From positions 1 through 64,000 of the forward strand of contig NZ_CP108352.1 in the NCBI RefSeq assembly GCF_036237275.1: DNA of 64,000 bases, given 5' to 3'. A model generated the notes under the pieces. It was not told the DNA's origin and ran no database searches. It saw nothing but the letters and a program-made list of their open reading frames with translations. Source of the stretch: Streptomyces sp. NBC_01353 (GTDB lineage Bacteria > Actinomycetota > Actinomycetes > Streptomycetales > Streptomycetaceae). Positions 36,612 through 45,032 of the stretch are shown in pieces (positions within the stretch are counted from its first letter, which is position 1; every line of letters starts with the position of its first letter). Made by a program: the position numbers and the translations under genes.

Positions 36612-37460
36612 TCACTCCAGGACGTCGATCGCGGCCTGGATGAGCGTCCGCGCGGGCTCGCCGTACACGGCCATCGACGCGAGGCCGGCGAACGCCTTGG
36701 CGTAGTCGGCGAGCTCGCGCGGCTGCTTCACCTTAATCTCAGCCGTCAGGGTCTCCACCACGGCCGTGGTGTCGTCGTGGAGGTAGAACGCCTCCAGCGG
36801 CCACACGGTGCGCTGCGCGGTGAACGGGATGATCCCCAGCGAGACGGAGGCGAGCGGCATCACGGCCAGGAGGTGGCGCAGCTGCCCGCGCATGGCGTCG
36901 GGGTCGGCGGTGCGGTAGCGCAGGACGGATTCCTCCATGAGGACGACGTAGCGGTGGCCGCCCTCGTAGAGGAAGCGGGAGCGGGCGATGCGGGCGGCGA
37001 CCGCTTCGGCTACGTCGTTGGGGGTGCCCTGGAAGGCGGTGATCTGCTCCATGAGGGCGGTGGCGAAGCCCGGGGTCTGGAAGAAGCCCGGCGGGACGTT
37101 GGAGACGTAGACCCGGCAGACGCGGGTCCGCTCGTGCAGGGTGTTCCAGTCCTGCTGGACCTTGCGCATGCCGTTGCGGTGCAGGCGGCGCCACTCCAGG
37201 TACATGGAGTCGACGGCGCGTGCGGTGGCGATGAGGTCGTCGGCCTGGTCGTCGGCGCCGCACGCCGAACACCAGGTGCGGATGTCGGTGTCCGAGGGCG
37301 CGGCGTCGCCCTTCTGGATGCGGGTGGTCTTCGCCGGGTGCCAGCCGCACCGGGCGGAGAGGTCCTTCCCGGTGAGGCCGGCGTCCTTGCGCAGGTGCGT
37401 GAGCCGCACGGCGAGCGCTTCACGGGCTGCTTGTGCGCTGGACGATGGAGAGACGGGCAT
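36612..37460 (-). CDS. XRE-family regulator with DUF5753 domain (WhiJ/AbaA-like)
   Basis: The 282-residue protein has an N-terminal helix-turn-helix (ALAVRLTHLRKDAGLTGKDLSARCGWHPAKTTRIQKGDAAPSD). A DUF5753 region runs from about residue 100 (VYVSNVPPGFFQTPGFATALM, RFLYEGGHRYVVLMEESVLRYR, GIIPFTAQRTVWPLEAFYL). Such regulators act on development and antibiotic genes and occur with DUF397/DUF6879-type small partners. The DUF6879 gene is upstream by 15 bp on the same strand, so one operon is likely. A ribosome site (GGAGAG) precedes the ATG. Confidence 0.93.
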   Translation of the reverse strand: MPVSPSSSAQAAREALAVRLTHLRKDAGLTGKDLSARCGWHPAKTTRIQKGDAAPSDTDIRTWCSACGADDQADDLIATARAVDSMYLEWRRLHRNGMRKVQQDWNTLHERTRVCRVYVSNVPPGFFQTPGFATALMEQITAFQGTPNDVAEAVAARIARSRFLYEGGHRYVVLMEESVLRYRTADPDAMRGQLRHLLAVMPLASVSLGIIPFTAQRTVWPLEAFYLHDDTTAVVETLTAEIKVKQPRELADYAKAFAGLASMAVYGEPARTLIQAAIDVLE

Positions 37461-37475
37461 GAGCAGCTCAGGGGC

Positions 37476-38021
37476 CTAGACGGTGTACTTCTCGTGCGGG
37501 ATGCCGCGCTCCCACACCGCCTCGAACGCGGCTGTGCACAGCGCGACGGCGGCCGGGTCGGTGGTGCGCTCCTTCCCGTCCGGTGCCCAGTCGCCGGTGC
37601 CGGTAAAGTGGTGGAACTGTACGAGTTCGCCGTCCAGAAGCCAGAAGTCGTGGCCGGGCAGCGGGATGTCGGAGGCGCGGCGGCGGGGCAGCCAGCGCAC
37701 GTCCTCTCCGGCCTGGAGGTTGAGCGGGGTGATGGCGCGCTCGTAGCGGATGTAGTCGGTGACCGGCTCGGACACGATCCGCGCGCGGCGCATCACTACG
37801 CCGCGGGTGACCGCGTCCTTGACGAGCGGCATCCACTGGGGCCAGAACGAGCAGCCGGGGTCGAGGTTCGGGACGCCGGTCCGCACGAAGTTCTCGAAGT
37901 CGTCCGTCTCGTCGCCCACCGCGTAGACGTCGCGCATCTCGAGGTGGACCGCCGTGTGATGGGTGTCGGCGAGCAGCTCAGCGAACGTCGCGGTGTTCAG
38001 CTGCTGCGCGTTCAGCGGCAT
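37476..38021 (-). CDS. DUF6879-family protein
   Basis: ATG 38021 follows GGGAGGCG and gives 181 residues. Landmarks of DUF6879 are TATFAELLADTHHTAVHLEMRD, PVTDYIRYERAITPLNLQAGEDVRWLPRRRASDIPLPG and DFWLLDGELVQFHHFTGTGD. These proteins are encoded beside WhiJ-like XRE regulators and are thought to take part in the same control, possibly by binding. Its start overlaps the upstream small gene. Confidence 0.92.
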   Translation of the reverse strand: MPLNAQQLNTATFAELLADTHHTAVHLEMRDVYAVGDETDDFENFVRTGVPNLDPGCSFWPQWMPLVKDAVTRGVVMRRARIVSEPVTDYIRYERAITPLNLQAGEDVRWLPRRRASDIPLPGHDFWLLDGELVQFHHFTGTGDWAPDGKERTTDPAAVALCTAAFEAVWERGIPHEKYTV

Positions 38022-38257
38022 CGCACGCCTCCCTCAGAATCGACACCATGCGAGCCGGAATCCGGATCACCCCGCTCGTGCGGGGGGATCCCGGCCCTGT
38101 GACCGGCCACCCACTCGGTGGAGCCGGCTACGGCCTTCAGGAGCTCGTCGGCTTCCTCGCCCTGGAGGACCAGGTCCGCGCTCTCCTCTTCCACCCACAC
38201 CGTGGGCGATCCCTCGCCTCCGGTGTTCGGGTCGATCCCGACGAACCGTAACGTCAT
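38012..38257 (-). CDS. Small partner protein of the whiJ-like set (frameshifted end)
   Basis: ATG 38257 has GGGGAGAG upstream. The N-terminus MTLRFVGIDPNTGGEGSPTV is highly typical of small proteins beside XRE/DUF6879 genes. As written it ends RAGIPPHERGDPDSGSHGVD. Removing one C from a six-C run near 38084-38090 gives instead SGVIRIPARMVSILREACDAAER, the family's conserved end, with a stop at 37978-37980. The frameshift is therefore probably a consensus error and the true protein is about 92 residues. Confidence 0.8.
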   Translation of the reverse strand: MTLRFVGIDPNTGGEGSPTVWVEEESADLVLQGEEADELLKAVAGSTEWVAGHRAGIPPHERGDPDSGSHGVDSEGGVRCR

Positions 38258-38389
38258 GGCACTCTCCCCTGCGACGTGGTTGCGCATAGTTGCGCGCACC
38301 GACCGTCCCGCAGCGCAGAGAGCCGGTCAAGAGGACCGCGAAGCTGGAGGGCTGGCCCATGGGGCGCGGTGCGGGCCAGCCCTCCCAGG

Positions 38390-38815
38390 TCAGTTCCTGC
38401 CGGCGGGACGTGCGGCCAGTGCTGTGCGCAGGCGCGCGGCGATGGGCTGGAAGCGCTGGACGAAGCTGGGGTCCTTCATCTGGTCGGGCTCGGGCAGCTG
38501 CTTGTGCGAGAGGGGCCGGCGCCTGGTGAGCGACCAGCCCAAGGGGCGCAGCCCGACGCGGTTCATGTCCCGGTCGACGCCCGCCAGGTAGTCCGCGTCG
38601 ACGGGCAGCTCCCAGTTCGATTGCCAGATCACCCCGGCCAGGGCGATGGGGAGGTGAGGGGATCCGAAGAGGAAGCCGAGACAGCGCTCGCGCAGCACCG
38701 CCGCGCTCTGCTCGGGGCTCAGCGGGACACCCTTCTCTTCACCCTCCGGGGCCGGGGAGCGCGGTCCTGCAGCCGGTGTCCGGGAAGGCCGGCCGACCGC
38801 GTCGGCCGAAGGCAA
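38390..38815 (-). CDS. Hypothetical protein (up to 141 aa)
   Basis: The credible part is SPEQSAAVLRERCLGFLFGSPHLPIALAGVIWQSNWELPVDADYLAGVDRDMNRVGLRPLGWSL, which looks like a real soluble protein. The listed start is a TTG, and the true start is probably nearer to residue 25, but no good codon with a ribosome site is visible. Function unknown. It lies between the phosphatase gene and the regulator set on the same strand. Confidence 0.6.
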   Translation of the reverse strand: MPSADAVGRPSRTPAAGPRSPAPEGEEKGVPLSPEQSAAVLRERCLGFLFGSPHLPIALAGVIWQSNWELPVDADYLAGVDRDMNRVGLRPLGWSLTRRRPLSHKQLPEPDQMKDPSFVQRFQPIAARLRTALAARPAGRN

Positions 38816-38861
38816 CCACGCTGCTCTGCGGCGTCCGCTTTCGCGGCCGGTACGGCCGAGC

Positions 38862-40100
38862 CTACGGCTTCGGGCGGTCGGCCGAGGCTTGGTGGGTGTC
38901 CGCCCCGGAGCTGACGTGCCGCTGGGTCTCCTGCGGACCGTGCCAGTCCAGGCATATCACGGTGGCATCGTCCTCGAGTCGGTCGCCGGCTGCGCCCCGT
39001 ACCGCTGAAGTCATGGCCAGAGCGGTCTCGCGGGGGTGCAGGTGCCGGGTGCGCTCCAACAGGTCGAGAAGATCGACTTTCTCTCCGTGGCGCTCGAGCA
39101 TGCCGTCGGTGAACATGAGCAGTCGGTCGCCGGGGCGCAGGTCGACGTCCTGAGCGCGGTAGGGGTGGGGCATGGGCACGGACAGTCCGAAGGGATGGTC
39201 CACCTCGCAGGTGATCGCCGTCGCGACCCCTTGGCGCAGTCGCAGTGGCCAGGGGTGGCCGGCGTTGACGAGCTGGGCCTGCCCGGTGTGGAGGTTGATG
39301 CGCAACAGCTGCCCCGTGGCGTGGCCCTGGCCGTGGTCGGCCAGGGCCTGGTCTGCCAGATGAGCCTGCTCCACCAGGCCGGCTCCTGCTCGACGAGCGC
39401 CCCGCAAGGCGCCGACCAGCACGGTGGCGGCCAGGGCCGCGTCGATGTCGTGCGCCATGGGGTCGGTCACCGACACGTGCAGGGTGTCGCGGTCCAGGAT
39501 GTAGTCGAAGGTGTCGCCGCTGAGGTCTTCGGAGGGCTCGAGGCTCCCGCACAGGGTGAACTGGGCCGCCTCGCACGACAGGGACGGGGGAAGCAGCTGG
39601 TACTGGATTTCCGCGGCCAGGGTGGGCGGTCTGGAACGCTTGCCCCAGGTGTAGAGGTCGGTGAAGCGGCCGTTGGCGATCACAACGTAGGCCAGGACGT
39701 GCGCGGCCTCCCCGACCGCGGTAAGGGTGTCCTTGCCGGGTCCGGCCGGCAGAAGGAGTTCCACGAGCCCGATCGCGTCCCCCCGGTTGGTGACCGGCGC
39801 GATCACGCGGTGTCCGCGATGGGTCGCCTCCTGGTACAGCCGCTGGGTACGGATCACATGTTCGTACACGCTGCCGAGCAGTGGAATCCGTTCCGCTTCC
39901 TGGCCGCTCTCCCCGACAGCGGTGGTGGACAGCCGGGCCACCGCCTTCCCCGTCAGGTCCACGATGAGGAAGGAGACCTCGACGGCCTCGAACCGCCGTC
40001 GCAGATCCCGCGCGACGACGTCGACGGCCTCCACCGGCGCGGCCGTCTCCGCTGCGGTCAGAAGCCGAGGAAGCTCACTCTGCCCATCACTCACGGCCAC
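38862..40100 (-). CDS. GAF-SpoIIE (RsbU-like) PP2C serine phosphatase
   Basis: The GTG at 40100 follows GAAGGGA and gives 412 residues. Residues about 20-160 look like a GAF sensory domain. A PP2C/SpoIIE domain follows: [41 protein letters not shown], a replaced metal-box segment [53 protein letters not shown] and [10 protein letters not shown]. These enzymes dephosphorylate anti-anti-sigma factors in partner-switching networks. The anti-sigma-type kinase at 41977 may be in the same pathway. Confidence 0.9.
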   Translation of the reverse strand: MAVSDGQSELPRLLTAAETAAPVEAVDVVARDLRRRFEAVEVSFLIVDLTGKAVARLSTTAVGESGQEAERIPLLGSVYEHVIRTQRLYQEATHRGHRVIAPVTNRGDAIGLVELLLPAGPGKDTLTAVGEAAHVLAYVVIANGRFTDLYTWGKRSRPPTLAAEIQYQLLPPSLSCEAAQFTLCGSLEPSEDLSGDTFDYILDRDTLHVSVTDPMAHDIDAALAATVLVGALRGARRAGAGLVEQAHLADQALADHGQGHATGQLLRINLHTGQAQLVNAGHPWPLRLRQGVATAITCEVDHPFGLSVPMPHPYRAQDVDLRPGDRLLMFTDGMLERHGEKVDLLDLLERTRHLHPRETALAMTSAVRGAAGDRLEDDATVICLDWHGPQETQRHVSSGADTHQASADRPKP

Positions 40101-40306
40101 GGTCCCTTCGACGAGCCCCTCCCGCGCCGACGCGGCGATCCGCCAGGGTGAGCGCCACCTGCCAGGCTCTTCACCTACACATCATCCACCCGCAGAGAGC
40201 CGGCCACAGGTCTGCCGGCGTTCCGGGGACACTCAAGTCGAGGCGCGCGGAGCAGCGGCGCGCCTTGAGTCCGGTGCCCCGGTTCCGCCGACGGGAGGGT
40301 GACGGA

Positions 40307-40508
40307 TCAGGCGAGGGTGATGTTCTCCGCCTGGGCCCTTCTGGCCCTGGGTGACGTCGAACGTCACCATCTGGCCCTCCTGCAGCTCACGAAAGCCCGT
40401 CGAGTTGATCGCCGAGTAGTGGGCGAAGACGTCCGGGCCGCCGCCGTCCTGGGCGATGAAGCCGAAGCCCTTCTCCGCGTTGAACCACTTCACAGTTCCT
40501 GTAGCCAT
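40307..40508 (-). CDS. csp: Cold shock protein (CspA-like), frameshifted at the end
   Basis: ATG 40508 follows GGAAGG. The protein has the cold-shock fold with both RNP motifs: [31 protein letters not shown] and [22 protein letters not shown]. The usual end [10 protein letters not shown]-stop is present in another frame, with its stop at 40307-40309; as written the frame runs on to 40233. A two-base deletion (or one extra base) near 40334 explains this. A gene this conserved is unlikely to be broken, so the sequence is suspect. Csp proteins bind RNA and act as chaperones or antiterminators. Confidence 0.88.
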
Positions 40509-40753
40509 AGCTGATGCCTTCCAGTCGATGAACGCCGCCACACGGTGTGGGAGGCGGAGGTGATCGCCCTGGTTCCTGCGGCACAGCACAGCAAAAAGGC
40601 CCACGCCTACGGCATGGGCAAAGGGAAGATCCGAACCACGACAGCTAACGGGGACGGTACACGTCCGCACACCGTGTCACCAGAGGAAACGCCTCAAGCC
40701 GACGCCCCTCATGGTGCGCGGGGCCCGCCGGTGGCCGGCGGGCGCGCACCGTC

Positions 40754-41092
40754 TCAGGCCGCGGTCGGTGGGGCGGCCGCGTCGGCGTCGCGGCGGTATT
40801 CGGCGTTGATGCGCTGGGCTTCTTCGAGCTGGTCCTCGAGGATGATGATGCGGCACGCGGCCTCGATGGGGGTGCCCTGGTCGACGAGTTCCCGGGCGCG
40901 GGCGGCGATGCGCAGTTGGTAGCGGGAGTAGCGGCGGTGGCCGCCCTCGGAGCGCAGCGGGGTGATGAGACGGGCTTCGCCGATGGCGCGGAGGAAGCCC
41001 TGTGTGGTGCCGAGCATGTCGGCGGCCCGGCCCATCGTGTAGGCGGGGTAGTCGTCGTCGTCGAGACGGCCAAACATGTCGTCTGCTGTCAT
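40754..41092 (-). CDS. MerR-like helix-turn-helix regulator
   Basis: The 112-residue protein shows a MerR HTH: YTMGRAADMLGTTQGFLRAIGEARLITPLRSEGGHRRYSRYQLRIAARARELVDQGTPIEAACRIIILEDQLEEA. It lacks an effector domain, as in many small Streptomyces MerR-like proteins encoded beside cold shock genes. Here the csp gene lies 245 bp further on in the same direction. It may control csp or itself. The ATG at 41092 is preceded by GAGAGGTG. Confidence 0.9.
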   Translation of the reverse strand: MTADDMFGRLDDDDYPAYTMGRAADMLGTTQGFLRAIGEARLITPLRSEGGHRRYSRYQLRIAARARELVDQGTPIEAACRIIILEDQLEEAQRINAEYRRDADAAAPPTAA

Positions 41093-41118
41093 TGCACCTC
41101 TCTCGTGGAACGCGTTGA

Positions 41119-41151
41119 GGGGCCCTGGTGCCGTGCTGGCACCAGGGCCCC
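41119..41151. terminator. 14-bp hairpin upstream of the MerR gene
   Basis: Arms 41119-41132 (GGGGCCCTGGTGCC) and 41138-41151 are perfectly complementary around GTGCT. It lies 27 bp ahead of the MerR start, so it is either a terminator for an upstream transcript or a leader structure. Confidence 0.6.
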
Positions 41152-41976
41152 GAAGGAACTACTACACCACCTGCCGGCCCTGATACTGCGCCGGCCTTCT
41201 GTTTCCGCGGACCCGACCTGGCTGCTGTCGGGGGTGCGGGGATCGCGGTTGCCTGACCGGAGACCACCTCACTATCGATGTCCTGCGGTACCCGGACTCA
41301 CGACTTCCGCCCGGGCGATCCTGATGGCGCGGGTTCCTCCGTTCTTCCTCGGTGATCAACTACGTACTGCGGGGTACTGCGGGTACTGCTGGTGATGCGA
41401 ACTGCTCAGTGGCCTGTGACAGCGCCACTCTTCGGCAGCCAGCCCCGTCGCCCGTCCTGCGTCTGCTCTGGCTTAGAACCCCACTGCCGAACTTCCCGGT
41501 GCGCGCGTCCGCAGCCGACGCCTTCACCAGGGGTACCGCCTCACTGACTTCACTGCTGGGTACTGCGTACTGCACTTACGGGTACCGCGACTGCCATGAC
41601 AGCGGTACCGATCAGGCGGCCCCTGATCACTGCGGGCCACCCGGTCCGGCCGTCAGTCCCGTCGCCGTCCTGCAACAACCCTGGCTTCGAAACTCCACTG
41701 CCGCACCGTCCTGCGCACTGCAACTACATGTACTTCCGGCCGGCAGTTCGTCTCTGCCAGGCCCTGCTGTCTCTCTGGGCTACGAGAGAAACCATAATCA
41801 CGTCACCACCCAATGTCTACTCCGGCCGAGATAGATTTTTGCGTGTTCGGCGGTGAGGTAATCGACCTCGAACAGTGATGGATACCGGGACGAGCCGGGT
41901 TGACGGGCCGCAGCCGGGGCACAAGGCCCGGGCAGACAGGACCAGACATCGACGATCCAGAGACCGGGGTGCCCTG
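41152..41976. other. Gene-free region rich in GGTACTGC/GGTACCGC words
   Basis: No coding ORF is convincing; a plus-strand ORF at 41352-41834 has unnatural composition. GTACTGC or GTACCGC recurs (about 41364-41395 and about 41535-41635), for example CGTACTGCGGGGTACTGCGG. The repeats may be short operator-like words or a remnant of a repetitive sequence. Confidence 0.4.
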
Positions 41977-42365
41977 ATGGACACGACGAGCGTCAAAGTC
42001 GCACCCCTCCGCTCGGCGACATCCGTAGCCGACGCCCGCGACAGCGCCCGAGAGTTCCTCGAAGGTCTCCTGCCGGCGCTCGCACCCGAGGCCGCCGACA
42101 CGGTGGTCCTGGTCGTCTCCGAGCTCGTCACCAACGCCCTGCGCCACGGCGGCGGCACCTGCACCATGGACCTGACCGCGCACCCGGACAGCATCGAGGT
42201 GGCCGTGCACGACCCCAGCCCCCAGGTGCCGCGCATGCGCACCCTCGACCTGAACGGCGGCACCGCAGGCTTCGGCTGGCCCATGGTCAACCGCCTCGCC
42301 CGCGCCACCGCCGTGACCCGCCAGGCGGCCGGCGGCAAGGCGATGAGCGCCCTACTCCCCGGTAG
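41977..42365 (+). CDS. RsbW-like anti-sigma (GHKL ATPase) kinase
   Basis: From ATG 41977 the protein has the GHKL fold of small Streptomyces anti-sigma-type kinases: SVADARDSAREFLEGLLPALAPEAADTVVLVVSELVTNALRHGGG (N box), VAVHDPSP (G1 region), GGTAGFGWPMVNRLA (G2). Its usual end LLPR-stop appears if one C is added to the CCCC before GGTAG (stop TAG 42363-42365). As written the frame runs on to 42477. The product would be about 129 residues. It likely phosphorylates an anti-anti-sigma factor or binds a sigma factor. Confidence 0.88.
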
Positions 42366-42388
42366 AGCCAAGACGCCGGCGCAGCCGG

Positions 42389-42562
42389 TCAGCGGAGCGT
42401 GCGGCTGTAGTGGCCGGAGCGCCGCACGTGCATCCCCAGGTAGACCAGGGCGGCGGCGAACACCACGATGCCGATGACCAGCAGGTAGAACAGCCCTTCG
42501 GCGACGGCGCCGATGATGCCCAGGACGATCGACGCGATGACGAGAATCAGAAACAGCGTCAT
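42389..42562 (-). CDS. Small two-helix membrane protein (57 aa)
   Basis: A very strong AGGAGGTG precedes ATG 42562. The product reads MTLFLILVIASIVLGIIGAV, then GLFYLLVIGIVVFAAALVYLG, then a basic tail MHVRRSGHYSRTLR. Two membrane helices are predicted. It is a real small gene despite its size. Small hydrophobic proteins of this kind are common in Streptomyces and are often stress-induced; the function is unknown. It converges on the RsbW-like gene (23 bp beyond the corrected stop). Confidence 0.82.
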   Translation of the reverse strand: MTLFLILVIASIVLGIIGAVAEGLFYLLVIGIVVFAAALVYLGMHVRRSGHYSRTLR

Positions 42563-42713
42563 GGGTCAGGCACCTCCTGGATGGGCGGCCGGTCAGCGGC
42601 GGGCGAGGTGCCGCTCACCACTCGCGCCAGGCTGGTAGGACTGTCTTCACATGGAGTGCGGTCGCGATGGAGTCCAACTCTGTCTTCACACACTGACGTT
42701 GGACTCCCTCGCC

Positions 42714-43220
42714 TCATGCGCGCAGCCGATCCCTCCGCGCCGAGGTGTTCGGCGAGCTTGAACGACGTGCACGAGGCAACGACGCCGCAAGGGCGAGGAC
42801 TGCGAAGGCGAGGACCGCGGCCACCGTCCGGACGGCGTGGGCGATCTGCCAGCGGTCCCGTACGTCGGTCCAGTTGGAGGGCGGAGACTCGGCGTTCCAG
42901 TGGAGCTGGTCGGAGTTGACGGGCAGGTTGACGATGAGCGTGAGGCCGAGAACGAAGACCAGTAGGGCGAGTGCGGCCACGGTCGACCATCGGGTGTCTG
43001 TTCGGCAGGTCTGGTAAACCAGTACCGCTGCGGCGATCAGCGCCGGCAGGAGTGTGGCGACGGCGAGTTTGTCGAGGGAGTCCAGTTCGACCAGCCGGAC
43101 CTGGGTGTAGACGGTGCTGTCGAAGCCGCGCAGCGAGAGTTCCAGGACGAGGACTGACGTGAGGAATCCGGCGAACAGCCCCGCGCATACGAGGCTGACG
43201 AAACGGGCGTACTTCGTCAT
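42714..43220 (-). CDS. DUF1772-family membrane protein
   Basis: From ATG 43220 the product is 168 residues; the ORF to 43283 adds implausible residues. It has four membrane helices: FVSLVCAGLFAGFLTSVLVLE, LDKLAVATLLPALIAAAVLVY, VAALALLVFVLGLTLIVNLPV and IAHAVRTVAAVLAFAVLALA. The layout NLPVNSDQLHWN followed by WQIAHAVR fits DUF1772. Such proteins often sit next to SigJ or NmrA-type genes; here it lies 147 bp downstream of the NmrA pair on the same strand. Confidence 0.87.
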   Translation of the reverse strand: MTKYARFVSLVCAGLFAGFLTSVLVLELSLRGFDSTVYTQVRLVELDSLDKLAVATLLPALIAAAVLVYQTCRTDTRWSTVAALALLVFVLGLTLIVNLPVNSDQLHWNAESPPSNWTDVRDRWQIAHAVRTVAAVLAFAVLALAASLPRARRSSSPNTSARRDRLRA

Positions 43221-43366
43221 GATCACGTTCTTTCGTGATGGGTGACCCGGGCGGCGAAGGGACGGGCGGGACGGCCGGGGCATCTTCTTGACCTTGTGGG
43301 TGACCGTCGCGGGCTGTCGCCTGCTCTCTTACCGCTGCCCGGATCGTTGTGGGTGGCTGGTATTGG

Positions 43367-44035
43367 TCAGTTCGCGATTCCGACGACCTGTTCGATGGTG
43401 TCCGGCTGGTTCACCATGGCGAGCATGTGGTGGGCGACGTCGGCGCGTGGCACCGAGAACCCGCCCCGGATGTTGCGGTTCCACGCGGTCCGGTACGCGC
43501 CGGTCAGGGGCTTGTCGGTGAGTTTGGGCGGGCGCGACACCGTCCATTGCAGTCCGCTGTCGCGCAGGGTCTGCTCGGTGACGGCGAGGTCGGCGTAGTG
43601 CCGGCCGAACATGGCCTGGGTCAACGGGACTCCCAGGTAGCGCATGAAGAAGCCGTCGCCGGGATCGTGCCTGGGTGGCGTCGACTGGCCGGGCACCGGC
43701 ACCGGTCCGACGGGTGCGGCGCTGACGATGATGATCCGCCGGACGTGCTCGGCCTGCATCGCCGCGACGATCGCGCGGGTGCCACGGGAGGTGATGCCCG
43801 CGTCCGTGCGCGGGTTTCGCGGTCCGAGCGCGGACAGTACGGCGTCGGCGTCGCGTACCGCAGCGGCGAGCGTGCGCATGTCGGGGTGGGTGAGGTCGGC
43901 GGCGACCGTCCGGACGCCGCCCGGCAGCTCCCGTGGGCGGCGGGCCACGGCGGTGACGTCATGCCCGCCGGCTACCGCCTGCTCGACCAGGTGCCGTCCG
44001 ATACCGCCGGTGGCGGCCACGATCGTGAGTTTCAT
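43367..44035 (-). CDS. NAD(P)H-binding (NmrA/SDR-type) protein, 222 aa
   Basis: ATG 44035 overlaps the upstream TGA (ATGA). The Rossmann start MKLTIVAATGGIGRHLVEQA contains the TGGIG loop. ALGPRNPRTDAG and WTVSRPPKLTDKPLTGAYR follow, with an end typical of short NmrA-like proteins (VPRADVAHHMLAMVNQPDTI). It may act as an NAD(P)H-dependent reductase or a redox-sensing protein. It is co-transcribed with the 277-residue paralogue. Confidence 0.9.
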   Translation of the reverse strand: MKLTIVAATGGIGRHLVEQAVAGGHDVTAVARRPRELPGGVRTVAADLTHPDMRTLAAAVRDADAVLSALGPRNPRTDAGITSRGTRAIVAAMQAEHVRRIIIVSAAPVGPVPVPGQSTPPRHDPGDGFFMRYLGVPLTQAMFGRHYADLAVTEQTLRDSGLQWTVSRPPKLTDKPLTGAYRTAWNRNIRGGFSVPRADVAHHMLAMVNQPDTIEQVVGIAN

Positions 44036-44865
44036 CGGGGTCCTCCTGCGGTGAAGGCGGCACGGTGGTCCTCCGCCCAGGTGGCGTACGTGCGTGCCGG
44101 GCGGCCCAGCAGCCGCCGTACGGTGTCGGTGGTGGGCCCGGCTTCGCGGGCGTAGTCGGCCAGCGAGCCGAGCAGCCGGTCGGGTACCTCGTCGGGCAGG
44201 CCGGCGGCGAGCATGCCGCGGCGGATCTCGTCCGGTGCGGCCTCGACGAAGGACAGGGGCCGGTCGAGCGCCGCGCCGAGCGCGGCGACCTTCTCCGGCT
44301 GGCTCAGCGACTGCTGCCCGGTGAGCAGGTACGTCTGACCGCGGTGCTGCGGGTGGGTCAGGGCGAGGGCGGCCACCGCGGCGATGTCGCGCTCGTCGAC
44401 GGTCGAGGTCCTCGCGTGCGGGTATGCCCCCCGTACGGTCCCGGTCGCCTGGATCTGGCCGGCCCAGGCCAGGGTGTTGGCGGCGAAATCGGCGGAGCGC
44501 AGGATCGTCCAGTCCAGGCCGCTCCCCTGGGCGATTTCCTCGACCGCGTGGAATTGCTGCCGGAAGCGTGCGTGCCCGGCCGGGTACTGCACGGTCACGG
44601 CGGACAGTACGACCACTCTTGCCGCGCCCGTTTCGCGGGCGTGGGCCAGCAGGTCGACAGCGGTGGATCCGGCGGCACGCGGGCTGAGCAGGATGGCCTC
44701 CACGCCGTCGAGGGTGGGAACCTTCGCGGGGTGGACGAGCTGGGTACTCGCAGGGAATTCGGCGTGCGGGTCGCGGGTGACAGCGGCTACTGTCGCTCCG
44801 CCCTCGACCAGGAGGCGGACGGTTTCCCGGCCGACGACGCCGGTGGCCCCGGTGATCAGGATCAT
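44032..44865 (-). CDS. NmrA-like NAD(P)-binding protein, 277 aa
   Basis: The N-terminus MILITGATGVVGRETVRLLVEGG is a glycine-rich Rossmann loop. It continues LVHPAKVPTLDGVEAILLSP, VVLSAVTVQYPA, WTILRSADFAANTLAWAGQI and TSTVDERDIAAVAALALT, the usual NmrA/HSCARG features. NmrA-like proteins bind NADP and sense redox state or act as isoflavone-reductase-type enzymes. The SigJ-type sigma gene ends 167 bp upstream, so joint regulation is likely. Confidence 0.92.
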   Translation of the reverse strand: MILITGATGVVGRETVRLLVEGGATVAAVTRDPHAEFPASTQLVHPAKVPTLDGVEAILLSPRAAGSTAVDLLAHARETGAARVVVLSAVTVQYPAGHARFRQQFHAVEEIAQGSGLDWTILRSADFAANTLAWAGQIQATGTVRGAYPHARTSTVDERDIAAVAALALTHPQHRGQTYLLTGQQSLSQPEKVAALGAALDRPLSFVEAAPDEIRRGMLAAGLPDEVPDRLLGSLADYAREAGPTTDTVRRLLGRPARTYATWAEDHRAAFTAGGPR

Positions 44866-45032
44866 GACTGAACCCCTCGTGGGTGTGTCGATAATCGATC
44901 TTGCGCGGTGGGTGATCGCGGTTCGTAGCGCGGTTCAAATCGTGGGAGAACGTCACGGACGAGCCGTGCGCCAGGACCATCGGCATGCGGCACTGAAACC
45001 TCCGGTCCTGCTCTATCAGGCTGGTCGGGAGA

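Noticed and set aside
36492-38102. 536-aa plus-strand ORF
   Set aside because: Antisense to the XRE/DUF6879 genes, low-complexity shadow.
41352-41834. 160-aa plus-strand ORF
   Set aside because: Unnatural residue composition and repeats of GGTACTGC; no family or ribosome site.
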